Shown in pieces: positions 1 to 8,516 of a stretch of 32,134 nt of DNA; within the stretch, counting starts at the first letter, position 1, and the number at the start of each line of letters is the position of its first letter. The stretch covers positions 1-32,134 of the forward strand of contig URLZ01000031.1 of NCBI GenBank assembly GCA_900548895.1. Reading direction: 5' to 3'. Source of the DNA: an uncultured Akkermansia sp. (GTDB lineage Bacteria; Verrucomicrobiota; Verrucomicrobiia; Verrucomicrobiales; Akkermansiaceae). A model generated the notes under the pieces. It ran no database searches. It saw nothing but the letters and a program-made list of their open reading frames with translations, and was not told where the DNA came from. The translations under genes and the position numbers were made by a program.

Positions 1-60
1 CGTCCTCACGTCCTCACGTCCTCACGTCCTCACGTCCTCACGTCCTCACGTCCTCGCGTC
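1..60. repeat. 8-bp tandem repeat at window edge
   Basis: Seven head-to-tail copies of CGTCCTCA fill positions 1-56; the seventh ends in G. The array runs off the left edge, so its full length is unknown. It lies downstream of asnS and I see no gene in it. It looks like a slippage-prone simple repeat. Confidence 0.9.
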
Positions 61-105
61 TCCGGCCTGACCGAATCGACTCGGCCCCCGCCCCTGCACA
101 CGAAC

Positions 106-141
106 GAGCCCCCGCACGCGGCGATTCGCGTGCGGGGGCTC
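106..141 (-). terminator. Hairpin downstream of asnS
   Basis: A perfect 15-bp inverted repeat (106-120 pairs with 127-141) surrounds a 6-nt loop, 38 bp beyond the asnS stop. No clear T-run follows on the minus strand, so this is a strong hairpin without the classical U tail. It could end transcription or protect the 3' end. Confidence 0.6.
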
Positions 142-178
142 CGAACGGGTTCGAAGAGGCGCGGCTCTCCGCGCCGAC

Positions 179-1546
179 TCAGAACTCGCAGTTGCGCGGC
201 GTGCGCGGGTAGGGGAGGACGTCGCGGATGTTCTGCACGCCCGTCACGAACATGATCAGGCGCTCAAAGCCCACGCCGAAGCCGGCGTGCGGCACCGTGC
301 CGTAGCGGCGCAGGTCATTGTACCAGCCGTAGGCAGCGAGATCCATCCCGAGGCGCGTCAGATTGCTCTCCAGCACGTCGAGGCGCTCCTCGCGCTGGCT
401 ACCGCCGATAATCTCACCGATGCCCGGCACGAGCACGTCCATCGCCGTCACCGTCTTGCCGTCATCGTTGAGGCGCATGTAGAAGGGCTTGATCTCGCGG
501 GGGTAATTGTACACGATGACGGGGCACTTAAAGTGCTGCTCCGTCAAAAAGCGCTCGTGCTCGCTCTGCATGTCCATGCCCCAGTGAGGCGGGTACTCGA
601 ACTTCCGGCCGCTCTTCTGCATGATCTCGATGGCCTCCGTGTACGAGCAGCGCACGAAGGGCATCGTGCTCACCGCCGTGAGGCGCTCGCGCAGCCCCTT
701 GTCCACGAACTTGCAGAAGAAATCGAAATCGCCGCTGTCATCCTTGAGCATCGTGTCGGCAATGTGCTTGATGAAGGCCTCCGCAATCTCCATATCACCG
801 GTGAGGTCGCAGAAGGCCATCTCAGGCTCAATCATCCAGAACTCCGCGGCGTGGCGCGTGGTGTTGCTGTTCTCGGCACGGAAGGTCGGGCCGAAGGTGT
901 AGATGTTGCTCAGCGCGCAGGCGAAGGTCTCGCCCTCCAGCTGGCCGGAGACCGTCAGGCTCGCGGGCTTGCCGAAAAAGTCCTTGTCGTAGCTTTTGTT
1001 CTCCGCCAGAGGGTCGAGCGTGGTGACGCGGAACATCTCGCCGGCGCCCTCGCAGTCGGAGGCCGTGATGATGGGCGTGTGCACCCACACGAAATCGCGG
1101 TCGAGGAAGAAGCGGTGCACGGCGGCCGCGATGCGCGAGCGCGTGCGGAAGACGGCGCCGAAGAGGTTGGTACGCGGGCGCAGGTGTGCGATCGAGCGGA
1201 GGAACTCCGGCGAGTGCCCCTTTTTCTGCAGGGGGTAGGTCTCGGGGGAGGCGCCGATGAGGCGCAGGCTGCGCGCCTGAATCTCCCAGCGCTGCTTGCC
1301 GGGGCTCTCGACGAGGCGGCCCTCGACGGCGACGGAGGCGCCGGTCGTCATCCGGCCGATGTCCTCGTAGCCGGGGATGCCGACATCGGCCACCACCTGA
1401 ACAGAGGCCAGGCAGGTGCCGTCATTCACCTCGAGGAAGGAGAAGTTTTTGGAATCGCGGCGCGTGCGCACCCATCCCTCCACCAGAATCGACTCGCGGG
1501 CACTCTCGCTCGCCAAGGCATGTTTGATCAACGTTCGCTGCATCAT
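179..1546 (-). CDS. asnS: Asparaginyl-tRNA synthetase
   Basis: Cytoplasmic class II aminoacyl-tRNA synthetase that charges tRNA-Asn with asparagine using ATP. The 455-residue protein is of normal family length. An OB-fold anticodon-binding domain occupies about residues 18-100 ([18 protein letters not shown]). The catalytic core carries motif 2 at about 222-241 ([16 protein letters not shown]) and motif 3 at about 422-432 (GFGVGFERL). The [11 protein letters not shown] stretch and the ending RTPRNCEF are typical of AsnRS and separate it from AspRS. I place the start at the double ATG 1546-1541. The frame stays open upstream, but that part is a low-complexity Arg/Pro/Ser stretch that crosses the promoter, so it is not coding. 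No Shine-Dalgarno sequence precedes the start. The gene is divergent from parE. Confidence 0.97.
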   Translation of the reverse strand: MMQRTLIKHALASESARESILVEGWVRTRRDSKNFSFLEVNDGTCLASVQVVADVGIPGYEDIGRMTTGASVAVEGRLVESPGKQRWEIQARSLRLIGASPETYPLQKKGHSPEFLRSIAHLRPRTNLFGAVFRTRSRIAAAVHRFFLDRDFVWVHTPIITASDCEGAGEMFRVTTLDPLAENKSYDKDFFGKPASLTVSGQLEGETFACALSNIYTFGPTFRAENSNTTRHAAEFWMIEPEMAFCDLTGDMEIAEAFIKHIADTMLKDDSGDFDFFCKFVDKGLRERLTAVSTMPFVRCSYTEAIEIMQKSGRKFEYPPHWGMDMQSEHERFLTEQHFKCPVIVYNYPREIKPFYMRLNDDGKTVTAMDVLVPGIGEIIGGSQREERLDVLESNLTRLGMDLAAYGWYNDLRRYGTVPHAGFGVGFERLIMFVTGVQNIRDVLPYPRTPRNCEF

Positions 1547-1577
1547 CTCAGGGAAAGAGTTATCTGTTGATGGCCGT

Positions 1578-1606
1578 ACTATAGCACCGCCCCGCCGCCG
1601 TGGCGA
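1578..1606 (-). promoter_or_regulatory. asnS promoter
   Basis: On the minus strand an extended -10 box, TGC-TATAGT (hexamer at 1578-1583), is preceded at 17 bp by a weak -35, TCGCCA (1601-1606). The predicted leader is about 25 nt. The position also shows that the open frame upstream of 1546 is untranslated. Confidence 0.55.
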
Positions 1607-1812
1607 GCAAAAAAAGGTTGACAACAGAACGGCAGGGAGGCCGGAGAGAGGTCGACAGCGGCGCGGCGGGGAAGCCGCGAAGAAGCCGACAAAGCGCCCC
1701 GAAAGAGGCCGGGGAGGGGCGAGGAGAGCCGGGGGAAGGTCGGGGCGAGAGGGGGAGGCCGACCCGCGCCCGCGTTCCGATCTGAGCCGGCAAAGGCTCA
1801 GCGCTTTCCGGC

Positions 1813-1841
1813 TTGCCAAGCGTCGCTTCATGAGATACAAT
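1813..1841 (+). promoter_or_regulatory. parE promoter
   Basis: TTGCCA (1813-1818), a 17-bp spacer and TACAAT (1836-1841) form a good sigma-70-type promoter. The start of transcription should fall near 1848, leaving a leader of only about 6 nt before the ATG at 1854. The -10 box overlaps the in-frame ATG at 1830, which rules that codon out as the start. Confidence 0.75.
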
Positions 1842-1853
1842 CGGTACGCAACC

Positions 1854-3710
1854 ATGGAAGCCGAGTACACGGAGGACGCCATTCAGACGCTGGACTGGAG
1901 GGAGCACATTCGCCTGCGCCCCGGCATGTACATCGGCAAGCTCGGCGACGGCTCGATGCCTGACGACGGCCTCTACGTTCTGCTCAAGGAGGTCATCGAC
2001 AACTCGATTGACGAGTTTGTCATGGGTGTGGGCAAAAAGATCATCGTGCAGATCAGCGAGGACGGGCTCTGCGAGGTGCGCGACTTCGGCCGCGGCATTC
2101 CGCTGGGCAAGCTCTATGACTGCGCCGCGCGCATCAACACGGGCGGCAAGTACGACGGCGAGGCCTTCAAGAAGTCGGTGGGCCTCAACGGCGTCGGCAT
2201 CAAGGCGGTCAATGCCCTGTCGTCGCGTTTTGAGATTCAGGCCTACCGCGACGGGCAGACGCGCCGCCTGCTCTTCCGCGAGGGTGTGCCGGTGGAGGGC
2301 TCCGATGTGACGGAGGCGACGGATGAACCCAACGGCACGCGGGTGGCTTTTCGCCCGGATCGCAGTATCTTTGCGGCGGATGCGGCCTTCAATCCGGATT
2401 TCGTGCAGCGCATGTGCCGCTATTACTGCTACCTGAATCCCGGCTTGACGATTCGCTTCAACGGCAAGTCGGTCAGCTCCCGCAACGGGTTGCTCGATCT
2501 GCTCTGCGAGGAGATGAAGCAGGAGCCGCTCTACCCGCCCATCCACCTCGTCGGCGACGACATCGAGGTGGCCATCACGCACGGCGATCAGTACGGCGAG
2601 CAGTATTACTCCTTCGTCAACGGGCAGCACACGACGATGGGCGGCACGCACCAGAGCGCCTTCCGCGAGGCGATTGTCAAGACGCTGCAAAGTTTCTTCA
2701 AGAAGGCCTACGATCCGTCGGACATTCGCGCGGGCATCGAGGCGGCGATCAGCATCAAGGTGATCGAGCCGGTCTTTGAGTCGCAGACGAAGACGAAGCT
2801 GGGCAGCAATGTCATGGGCCCGGGGCAGGAGACGATTCGCACCTTCGTGCTGAATTTTCTGGGGCGCGAGCTCGATAATTATCTGCATCGCCAGCCGGAG
2901 ACAGCGGCGGCCATTGAGGAGAAGATCAAGGAGTCCGAGAAGCTGCGCAAGGAGGTCTCGGGTGTCACGGGCAAGCTGTCGCGCACGCGGGCCAAAAAGG
3001 CGAAGGTGCACACGAAGAAGCTGCGCGACTGCCGCGTGCACTACGACTCGAAGCACAAGCGCGCGGCGGAGACGATGCTCTTCATCACGGAGGGTGACTC
3101 GGCCTCGGGCTCGATCACGACGGCTCGCGATGCCGAGACGCAGGCGGTGTTCTCGCTGCGGGGCAAGCCGGCCAACAGCTTCGGCATGAATCGCGCCGCG
3201 CTCTTCGAGGAGAAGCGCAATGAGGAGCTCGACTTTCTGCATCTGGCGCTCAATATCGATCGCAGCATTGATGATCTGCGCTACAACAAGGTGATCATCG
3301 CGACGGATGCCGATGTGGACGGTATGCACATTCGCCTGCTGCTGCTGACCTTTTTCATCCAGTATTTCCCGGATCTCATCCGCGAGGGGCATCTCTTCAT
3401 TCTGCAGACGCCGCTCTTCCGCGTCCGCAACAAACAGAAGACGCTCTACTGCTACTCGGAGGCGGAGCGCGATCGCGCGGTGCGCCAGCTGGGCAAGTCC
3501 CCGGAAATCACGCGATTCAAGGGGCTCGGCGAGATTTCACCCGATGAGTTCCGCGGCTTCATCGGCGAGGACATCCGCCTGGAGGAGGTGACGCTGGAGA
3601 ATGCCCACAACATGCGCGATATCCTCAGCTTCTACATGGGCGACAATACGGACGAGCGCCGGCAGTACATCATCGACAATCTGCGCGTGGAGGAGGATCT
3701 CGTGCACTGA
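1854..3710 (+). CDS. parE: DNA topoisomerase IV subunit B
   Basis: ATPase subunit of a type IIA topoisomerase that decatenates and relaxes DNA with ParC. From ATG 1854 the protein is 618 residues. The GHKL ATPase domain has the Glu motif ([12 protein letters not shown]46, N50), DFGRGIP (77-83) and [15 protein letters not shown] (109-123). The TOPRIM domain has EGDSASG (E413) and the acidic DADVDG (D485, D487, D489). The C-terminus ([13 protein letters not shown], then LSFYMGDNT) is of the short ParE type seen in Bacteroidota and relatives, without the GyrB insertion. The open frame continues upstream to 1416, but the promoter and composition argue for 1854. No parC lies next to it in this window. 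GyrB is the alternative, but the C-terminal pattern favours ParE. Confidence 0.92.
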   Translation: MEAEYTEDAIQTLDWREHIRLRPGMYIGKLGDGSMPDDGLYVLLKEVIDNSIDEFVMGVGKKIIVQISEDGLCEVRDFGRGIPLGKLYDCAARINTGGKYDGEAFKKSVGLNGVGIKAVNALSSRFEIQAYRDGQTRRLLFREGVPVEGSDVTEATDEPNGTRVAFRPDRSIFAADAAFNPDFVQRMCRYYCYLNPGLTIRFNGKSVSSRNGLLDLLCEEMKQEPLYPPIHLVGDDIEVAITHGDQYGEQYYSFVNGQHTTMGGTHQSAFREAIVKTLQSFFKKAYDPSDIRAGIEAAISIKVIEPVFESQTKTKLGSNVMGPGQETIRTFVLNFLGRELDNYLHRQPETAAAIEEKIKESEKLRKEVSGVTGKLSRTRAKKAKVHTKKLRDCRVHYDSKHKRAAETMLFITEGDSASGSITTARDAETQAVFSLRGKPANSFGMNRAALFEEKRNEELDFLHLALNIDRSIDDLRYNKVIIATDADVDGMHIRLLLLTFFIQYFPDLIREGHLFILQTPLFRVRNKQKTLYCYSEAERDRAVRQLGKSPEITRFKGLGEISPDEFRGFIGEDIRLEEVTLENAHNMRDILSFYMGDNTDERRQYIIDNLRVEEDLVH

Positions 3711-3838
3711 GGCCCGCCCGCGGCGCCTTCGGCTCCGCCCGTTTCCGCGCGCTTCTCTCCGCCTCTCCCTTCCCTCGGGCCCCTTCCCGCTCAATCATTT
3801 CCCCCCAAAAAAACATCTCACCCCACGTTCACACCGCT

Positions 3839-4540
3839 ATGAGAACACTCATCATTGCACGCCACGGCAACACCTTCCGCAAGGGCGAAACTCCGACGCG
3901 CGTCGGCGCGCGGACGGATCTCGACCTCGTTGAGGAGGAGCGCGGCCGCGGCATCGGTCTCTACCTGAAGCAGCTCGGGCTCTGCCCCACGCGGATTCTG
4001 GCCGCGCCGCTCAAGCGCACCATGGGCACGGCCCGCCTGGCGGCAGAGGCTCTCGGCAGCTCCTGCCCCGTTGAGCCGGACGCCCGCTTCATCGAGGTGG
4101 ATTACGGCCCCGACGAGAACAAGACGGAGGAGGAGGTCATGGCGCGCCTCGGTCAGGCGGCCTGCCGCGCGGAGGGGATTGACCCGTCGTCTCTGTCGCC
4201 GGAGGCGGTCTCCGCGAAGGGAGCGGAGGCCATCGAGGCTTGGAATCGCTCGGCCATCGTTCCGGACTCCTGGAAGGTGGACGTGGACGCGATCCGCCGC
4301 AACTGGCGCGAGCTGGCCGCCGAGGTGCCCGAGGGCGGCACGCTGCTCTGCGTCTCCTCGAACGGCACGATTCGCTTCGCCCCCTGCATCACGGACGATT
4401 ACGAGAGCTTCTGCGCGACGCATGATATCAAGGTGCCGACGGGCGGCGTCTGCATTTTCGAGTCGGAGGACGGCCGGCACTGGACCTGCCGCGAGTGGGG
4501 CACCAAGGCTTTCAAGAAGGTGAGCCCCGCGGGCTGCTGA
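3839..4540 (+). CDS. Histidine phosphatase superfamily protein, atypical
   Basis: A 233-residue phosphoglycerate-mutase-fold protein, probably cytoplasmic, substrate unknown. The N-terminal RHGNT motif (H9, the residue phosphorylated in the family), an Arg in PLKRTMGTA (R60) and an acidic FIEVDYG (E86) match the family. In the region of the second catalytic His (usually SHGG) it reads CVSSNGTIRF, with Asn at 175. It either works with Asn there or has a changed activity. It follows parE after a 128-bp C-rich gap with no promoter I can see, so readthrough from parE is possible. The start ATG at 3839 has no Shine-Dalgarno sequence. I give no gene symbol because phosphoglycerate mutase, sugar phosphatase and CobC-like roles cannot be told apart. 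Confidence 0.8.
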   Translation: MRTLIIARHGNTFRKGETPTRVGARTDLDLVEEERGRGIGLYLKQLGLCPTRILAAPLKRTMGTARLAAEALGSSCPVEPDARFIEVDYGPDENKTEEEVMARLGQAACRAEGIDPSSLSPEAVSAKGAEAIEAWNRSAIVPDSWKVDVDAIRRNWRELAAEVPEGGTLLCVSSNGTIRFAPCITDDYESFCATHDIKVPTGGVCIFESEDGRHWTCREWGTKAFKKVSPAGC

Positions 4541-4580
4541 GGCGCTCGTTCCGCAGAGGGCGCGGGCTTCGGAGGAGAGC

Positions 4581-4615
4581 GGTCCGCCGCCTTTCCGAAG
4601 CGGGCCGTTCGGACC
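4581..4615 (+). terminator. Possible hairpin after the histidine phosphatase gene
   Basis: GGTCCG (4581-4586) pairs with CGGACC (4610-4615), with a possible inner CCGC/GCGG pairing, 40 bp past the stop at 4540. Only a short ACTTT follows. It is weak evidence for a terminator. Confidence 0.3.
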
Positions 4616-4748
4616 ACTTTCCGCAGGGTATCTTTCCGCGAGGGGAGCTTGTCCTGCTCTTCTGGCCTTCCCTTCGGCGGTTCAAGGACGACATCAAGGA
4701 TGACAGGCTCCCGGCAGCGCTCCGCATCATGCAACCCCTCAGCGATCC

Positions 4749-5114
4749 ATGAACAGGGCTGAGTTCATTTCCCGCATTCGGCAGCTCATGGGGCCGGGTG
4801 CGACGCGTCGGGCGGCGACGGCTGCCGCCGATGCGGTGCTGTCGTCGCTGGCCGAGCTGGCGGCCGAGGCGCCGCTGCACCTGACGCACTTCGGCACTTT
4901 TGAACAAAAACAGCATGCAGCGACGCGCGGCTACAGCATTCCGCGCGGCGGCATGGCGGAGCGCGCGGCCTACCGGGCCTTGAGCTTTCGCCCCTCCGAG
5001 AGTCTGCTGGCCTTTGCCGCCCTCTGTCCCCTGCCCCGCCCGCACGGCAACAGCAAGAGCGCGGCGACGGGTGGAGGAGACACAGGGCCCGAGGACGGCG
5101 GTGGCTCCGATTGA
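4749..5114 (+). CDS. HU/IHF-family DNA-binding protein, divergent
   Basis: A 121-residue member of the bacterial histone-like family. Residues 1-45 match the HU helical dimerisation domain (MNRAEFISRIRQL...). LTHFGTFEQKQ matches the conserved V.GFGTF strand. The flexible DNA-binding arm normally carries RNPQTG with the intercalating proline; here the equivalent segment reads RGYSIPRGG, so DNA bending may differ. About 30 extra C-terminal residues are Gly/Ser/Asp-rich (ending EDGGGSD), unlike the standard 90-residue HU. It lies 208 bp after the histidine phosphatase gene, and I see no convincing promoter. It is probably nucleoid-associated, with an unknown specialised role. Confidence 0.8.
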   Translation: MNRAEFISRIRQLMGPGATRRAATAAADAVLSSLAELAAEAPLHLTHFGTFEQKQHAATRGYSIPRGGMAERAAYRALSFRPSESLLAFAALCPLPRPHGNSKSAATGGGDTGPEDGGGSD

Positions 5115-5476
5115 ACGCCCCGAGAACCGCAGTCGGCCCGCCATTGGAGGCTCCATCAGCAGGCTTTCAGAAGCCCGGAGAAGAGCCTCGGTTCCCTAGT
5201 TCCGCCCGAGAGGGGCGGCCCTCCCCTCCTCATGAAGAGACCTCGGCATCGAGACTGAACACCGAATCTGGACGGCCCCGGGCGCGCCGGAGGCGGGGCA
5301 GAAACCTCCGACCGAGGACGGCGCGTAAGGATGTGGCGCAGCCCCCGGGAGACCAATGATGCGGCGCCCGAGGGATCAAAAAAGCCTGCGGCCGGAACCG
5401 CAGGCATGATGGGGAAGCGAGGAGTGAAGGGCGCCGGGATTGACCGGGCCTCCGCCCTCGGAGCTTTCGCCGAGGA
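5115..5476. other. Intergenic gap between convergent genes
   Basis: 362 bp between the HU-like gene (plus) and the carboxynorspermidine dehydrogenase gene (minus). The only clear element is the minus-strand terminator at 5378-5405. The remaining open frames are short Arg/Pro-rich translations with no motif, and I see no gene. Confidence 0.6.
5378..5405 (-). terminator. Rho-independent terminator of the carboxynorspermidine dehydrogenase gene
   Basis: Read on the minus strand, GCCTGCGG-loop-CCGCAGGC (5384-5405) is followed at once by six T residues (plus-strand A at 5378-5383). This is a textbook intrinsic terminator, 71 bp after the stop codon. Confidence 0.88.
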
Positions 5477-6700
5477 TTACTCGACGCGCAGGGCCTTGGC
5501 CTGCTCTTCGGTCAGCTCGATGCAGTGCCAGGGCAGGCCATACTGATTGAGCGCCTCCATGAAGGGATCGGGGTCGTTCTGCTCCATGTTGAAGACACCC
5601 TTGCCGCCCCAGACGCCGGAGAGGATCAGGCGACCGCCGATGGCCGCCGGCACGCCGGTGGTGTAGGAGATGGCTTGAGAGCCGACCTCGCGGAAGCAGG
5701 CCTCGTGGTCGCAGATGTTGTAGATGTAGAGGGCCTTGTATTTGCCGTCTCGGCGGCCCTGAATCACGCAGCCGATGCAGGTGCGGCCGTGGGTGGTCTT
5801 GCCGAGGTCGCCCGGGTTGGGCAGCACGGCCTTGAGGAACTGAAGGGGCACGATCTCCACGCCGTTGTACATCACGGGGTCGATGCGCGTCATGCCGACG
5901 TTCTTGAGGACGGTGAGGTGGTTGATGTAGTTGGGGGAGAAGCTCATCCAGAACTGCGCGCGGCGAATCGTCGGGATGTGGCGCACGAGCGATTCCATCT
6001 CCTCGTGATACATGCGGTAGATCTCATAGGTGCCGACGCCGTCCGGGCAGGTGAAGGGCTGATGCAGGCTCATGGCCGGCGTCTCGCAGAACTCGCCGTT
6101 CTCCCAGTGGCGGCAGGGGGCCGAGACTTCGCGGATGTTGATTTCCGGGTTGAAGTTCGTGGCGAAGGCCTGGCCGTGGTCGCCGCCGTTGACGTCGATG
6201 ATGTCGAGGTATTCAATCTCATCGAAGTGGTGCTTGAGGGCCCAGGCCGTGTAGACGTTCGTCACACCGGGGTCAAAGCCCGAGCCGAGCAGGGCGTAGA
6301 GGCCGGCCTGCTTGAAGCGGTCCTGATAGGCCCACTGCCAGCTGTACTCGAACTTGGCGACGTCGCGAGGCTCGTAGTTGGCCGTGTCCATGTAGTTGCA
6401 GCCGGCCTCCAGGCAGGCGTCCATGAGGGGGAGATCCTGATAGGGGAGCGCGACGTTGAGGACGAGGTCGGCCTTCACGGCTTTGATGAGGGCGACGGTC
6501 TCCTGCACGTTATCGGCATCCAGCGCGTGCGTCTCAATCGTCACGCCTTCGCGGGCGAGGACGTCTGCCGCGATGGCGTCGCACTTGCTTTTCGTGCGCG
6601 ACGCCAAGTGAATCTTTTTGTAGACGTCTTTCATCTGAGCACACTTGTGAGCCACGACGTGGCCCACACCGCCGGCACCGATAATGAGTACAGTGTTCAT
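5477..6700 (-). CDS. Carboxynorspermidine/carboxyspermidine dehydrogenase (saccharopine dehydrogenase family)
   Basis: A 407-residue, probably cytoplasmic NADPH-dependent enzyme that condenses aspartate semialdehyde with a diamine (putrescine or diaminopropane) to give a carboxy-polyamine precursor of spermidine or norspermidine. The N-terminal Rossmann motif is VLIIGAGGVGHVV. The family blocks ASRTKSKCDAIA, LVLNVALPYQDLPLMDACLEAGCNYMDTANYE and GSGFDPGVTNV are all visible and mark the LYS9/CANSDH-like group, as does the length. The start is ATG 6700, directly before the Rossmann strand; the longer open frame upstream is low complexity. The usual partner, carboxynorspermidine decarboxylase (NspC), is not in this window. 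It appears to be a single transcription unit with its own terminator. Confidence 0.85.
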   Translation of the reverse strand: MNTVLIIGAGGVGHVVAHKCAQMKDVYKKIHLASRTKSKCDAIAADVLAREGVTIETHALDADNVQETVALIKAVKADLVLNVALPYQDLPLMDACLEAGCNYMDTANYEPRDVAKFEYSWQWAYQDRFKQAGLYALLGSGFDPGVTNVYTAWALKHHFDEIEYLDIIDVNGGDHGQAFATNFNPEINIREVSAPCRHWENGEFCETPAMSLHQPFTCPDGVGTYEIYRMYHEEMESLVRHIPTIRRAQFWMSFSPNYINHLTVLKNVGMTRIDPVMYNGVEIVPLQFLKAVLPNPGDLGKTTHGRTCIGCVIQGRRDGKYKALYIYNICDHEACFREVGSQAISYTTGVPAAIGGRLILSGVWGGKGVFNMEQNDPDPFMEALNQYGLPWHCIELTEEQAKALRVE

Positions 6701-7078
6701 CACGTCGACAGATTGCACCATGTGCGCCGTCAAGTCAAGAAGAAACGGCCCGAGTGTCGGCAATGCCTCGGTTTTCACATGGCGGGATTCGCCTCCGCCC
6801 GCGCGGGGGTGAAGCCGATGCACTCCCCGCTCTCCTCGGCCCGGATCGGCCCCTCCCGGCACTCCGCGCGCGCCCCTCAGCTTTCCCCCAACTCTCCTCA
6901 ACGCCCCGCTCGGCTTCTCCCTCCGCGATTCCCGCCGGAGAGAGTCCGCTCGGGGAGTCTGCGGGCCGAAGGCAGTGCAGGCGCACCCGGCACCGGAGGA
7001 TGCCGTACCGGAGATACCGTATCGGGGATGAGGGGCAGCGGGGGCGGTGCCGGAGAATGACGGGGCTGCGAAGAGTCC
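6701..7078. other. Intergenic gap with a short direct repeat
   Basis: 378 bp between the carboxynorspermidine dehydrogenase start and the ALDH stop. It holds a weak promoter next to 6700 and an imperfect tandem repeat at 6992-7006 and 7007-7020 (ACCGGAGGATGCCGT then ACCGGAGATACCGT), followed by ATCGGGGATG. The repeats can fold with neighbouring CCGGTGCC-type sequence and lie where the ALDH terminator would be. I see no gene. Confidence 0.5.
6716..6744 (-). promoter_or_regulatory. Possible promoter of the carboxynorspermidine dehydrogenase gene
   Basis: On the minus strand a good -35 TTGACT is followed after 17 bp by CAATCT, a poor -10, about 9 nt before the ATG at 6700. The spacing resembles other short-leader promoters in this window, but the -10 match is weak. 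Confidence 0.3.
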
Positions 7079-8455
7079 TCAGCGCAGGAAGAGGCGCAGC
7101 ATGCGCCGCCCGAAGGCGGATATGGGGTGGTAGCGGAAGGGGAGATCGAGCCAGCAGCCTTTGCGCAGCACGGATTTATAGTGGGTGAAGGTGTCAAACC
7201 CGGCCTTGCCGTGGTAGGAGCCCATGCCGCTGGCTCCCACGCCGCCGAAGGGCAGCCCGGGCACGGCGAGGTGCACGATGGTGTCGTTGACGCAGCCGCC
7301 GCCGAAGGAGAGGCGCTCGAGCAGGCGCTCCTCGACGCTGCGCGATTCGGTGAAGAGGTAGCAGGCCAGGGGGTTCGGGCGCGCGAGCACGAAGTTCTCG
7401 GCTTCGGCGATGCCGTCGCAGGGGATGATGGGCAACAGGGGGCCGAAGATTTCCTCCTGCATGCAGCGGGAGTCGGGAGTGATGCCGCCGAGAAGAGTCG
7501 GCTCGATGCGCAGGGTCTCGGCGTTGACCCTGCCGCCGGCGAGCACGCGGGCGTCCTGCATGAGGCCGCAGAGGCGCACGAAGTGGCGCTCGTTGACGAT
7601 GCGCACGTACCGCTCGTTCTCGCAGGGCTCTTCGCCGAGCATGTTCCGCACGGCCCGGTTGAAGGCGTCGGTGAAGGCGGCTTCACTGTCGCGGGGCAGC
7701 AGGACGTAGTCCGGCGCGACGCAGGTCTGCCCGGCGTTGAGGATTTTGCCGAAGGCGATGCGGCGGGCGGCGAGTTCGAGGTCCGCGCTGCGGTCGATGA
7801 TGCAGGGGCTCTTGCCGCCGAGTTCGAGGGTGACGGGGGTGAGGTGCCGGGCGGCGGCTTCCATGACGCTCTGCCCGACGCGGCTGCCGCCGGTGAAGAA
7901 AATGTGATCAAAGGGCTCGGCGAGCAGGGCGCGGCTGACGTCGGCGTCGCCTTCGACGACGGTGACGTATTCGCGCGGGTAGAGTTCGCTGATGAGTTCG
8001 GAGATGGCGCGCGCGGTTTCCGAGGCGTATTCGGAGCACTTGATGACGCAGCAGTTGCCGGCGGCGAGGGCGGCGACGAGCGGGTCGAGGCTCAGCAGCA
8101 GGGGGTAGTTCCAGGGGCTGATGACGAGGGCGACGCCGTAGGGCTCGGCGAGCACCCGGCAGGAGGAGGGGAACTGGGCGAGGGTGGAGGGCACGCGCCG
8201 CGGGCGCATCCAGCGGCGCAGGTGCCGCAGGGTGTCGCTGATGCTGCTGCGCAGCATGCCGATTTCGGTCATGTAGGCCTCGTCGGCGCCTTTGCCCAGG
8301 TCGGCGTGCAGGGCCTGCACGAGCTTGGGGGTGCGTGCGATGAGGGCTTCGCGCAGGCTTTGGAGGGCGCGCTTGCGGTAGGCGTAGTCGCGAGTCACGC
8401 CGCTGCGGTAATAGGTGCGCTGGGCCTCGATCAGGCTTTTGAAGTCCGGGTTCAT
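7079..8455 (-). CDS. Aldehyde dehydrogenase, class 3-like
   Basis: A 458-residue NAD(P)-dependent dehydrogenase that oxidises an aldehyde to its acid. The cofactor site shows SPWNYPLLL (about 113-121) and FTGGSRVGQ (about 187-195). The catalytic residues are Glu211 in ELGGKSP and Cys245 in GQTCVAPDY. Length and motifs fit the short ALDH3/coniferyl-type group, which lacks the N-terminal extension of the 490-residue classes. The C-terminus ends FGRRMLRLFLR, a basic-hydrophobic tail that in some class 3 enzymes contacts membranes. It lies 61 bp downstream of an iron-type alcohol dehydrogenase on the same strand, so the pair could run alcohol to aldehyde to acid in sequence. The substrate cannot be read from sequence. 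Confidence 0.9.
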   Translation of the reverse strand: MNPDFKSLIEAQRTYYRSGVTRDYAYRKRALQSLREALIARTPKLVQALHADLGKGADEAYMTEIGMLRSSISDTLRHLRRWMRPRRVPSTLAQFPSSCRVLAEPYGVALVISPWNYPLLLSLDPLVAALAAGNCCVIKCSEYASETARAISELISELYPREYVTVVEGDADVSRALLAEPFDHIFFTGGSRVGQSVMEAAARHLTPVTLELGGKSPCIIDRSADLELAARRIAFGKILNAGQTCVAPDYVLLPRDSEAAFTDAFNRAVRNMLGEEPCENERYVRIVNERHFVRLCGLMQDARVLAGGRVNAETLRIEPTLLGGITPDSRCMQEEIFGPLLPIIPCDGIAEAENFVLARPNPLACYLFTESRSVEERLLERLSFGGGCVNDTIVHLAVPGLPFGGVGASGMGSYHGKAGFDTFTHYKSVLRKGCWLDLPFRYHPISAFGRRMLRLFLR

Positions 8456-8516
8456 GCTGCGGTCGGGTTATTGAGGGATGGGTGGGGAGAGGGCTGGGGG
8501 AAGCGGGATGGGGGAA

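Larger units (their letters stand above)
1547..1853. other. Divergent asnS-parE intergenic region
   Basis: About 307 bp separate the two starts. The ends hold the asnS promoter and the parE promoter. The middle, about 1600-1765, is a purine-rich, G-rich plus strand with runs such as GGGGAGGGGCGAGGAGAG. Frames are open through it on both strands, but they give only Arg/Gly/Pro-rich low-complexity translations, so I see no gene. Its role is unknown. Confidence 0.6.

Noticed and set aside
287..1570. Long open frame on the plus strand opposite asnS (427 codons)
   Set aside because: Its translation is His/Ala/Arg-rich with no motif, and it is antisense to a clear asnS; such shadow frames are expected at this GC content.
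1416..1853. N-terminal extension of parE
   Set aside because: The parE promoter lies inside it and its translation is low complexity.
1560..3392. Long open frame opposite parE (610 codons)
   Set aside because: Low-complexity Arg/Leu/Ala translation, antisense to clear TOPRIM and ATPase motifs.
5525..7060. Long open frame opposite the carboxynorspermidine dehydrogenase gene
   Set aside because: Val/Gly/His-rich shadow with no recognisable domain; the minus frame has full family motifs.
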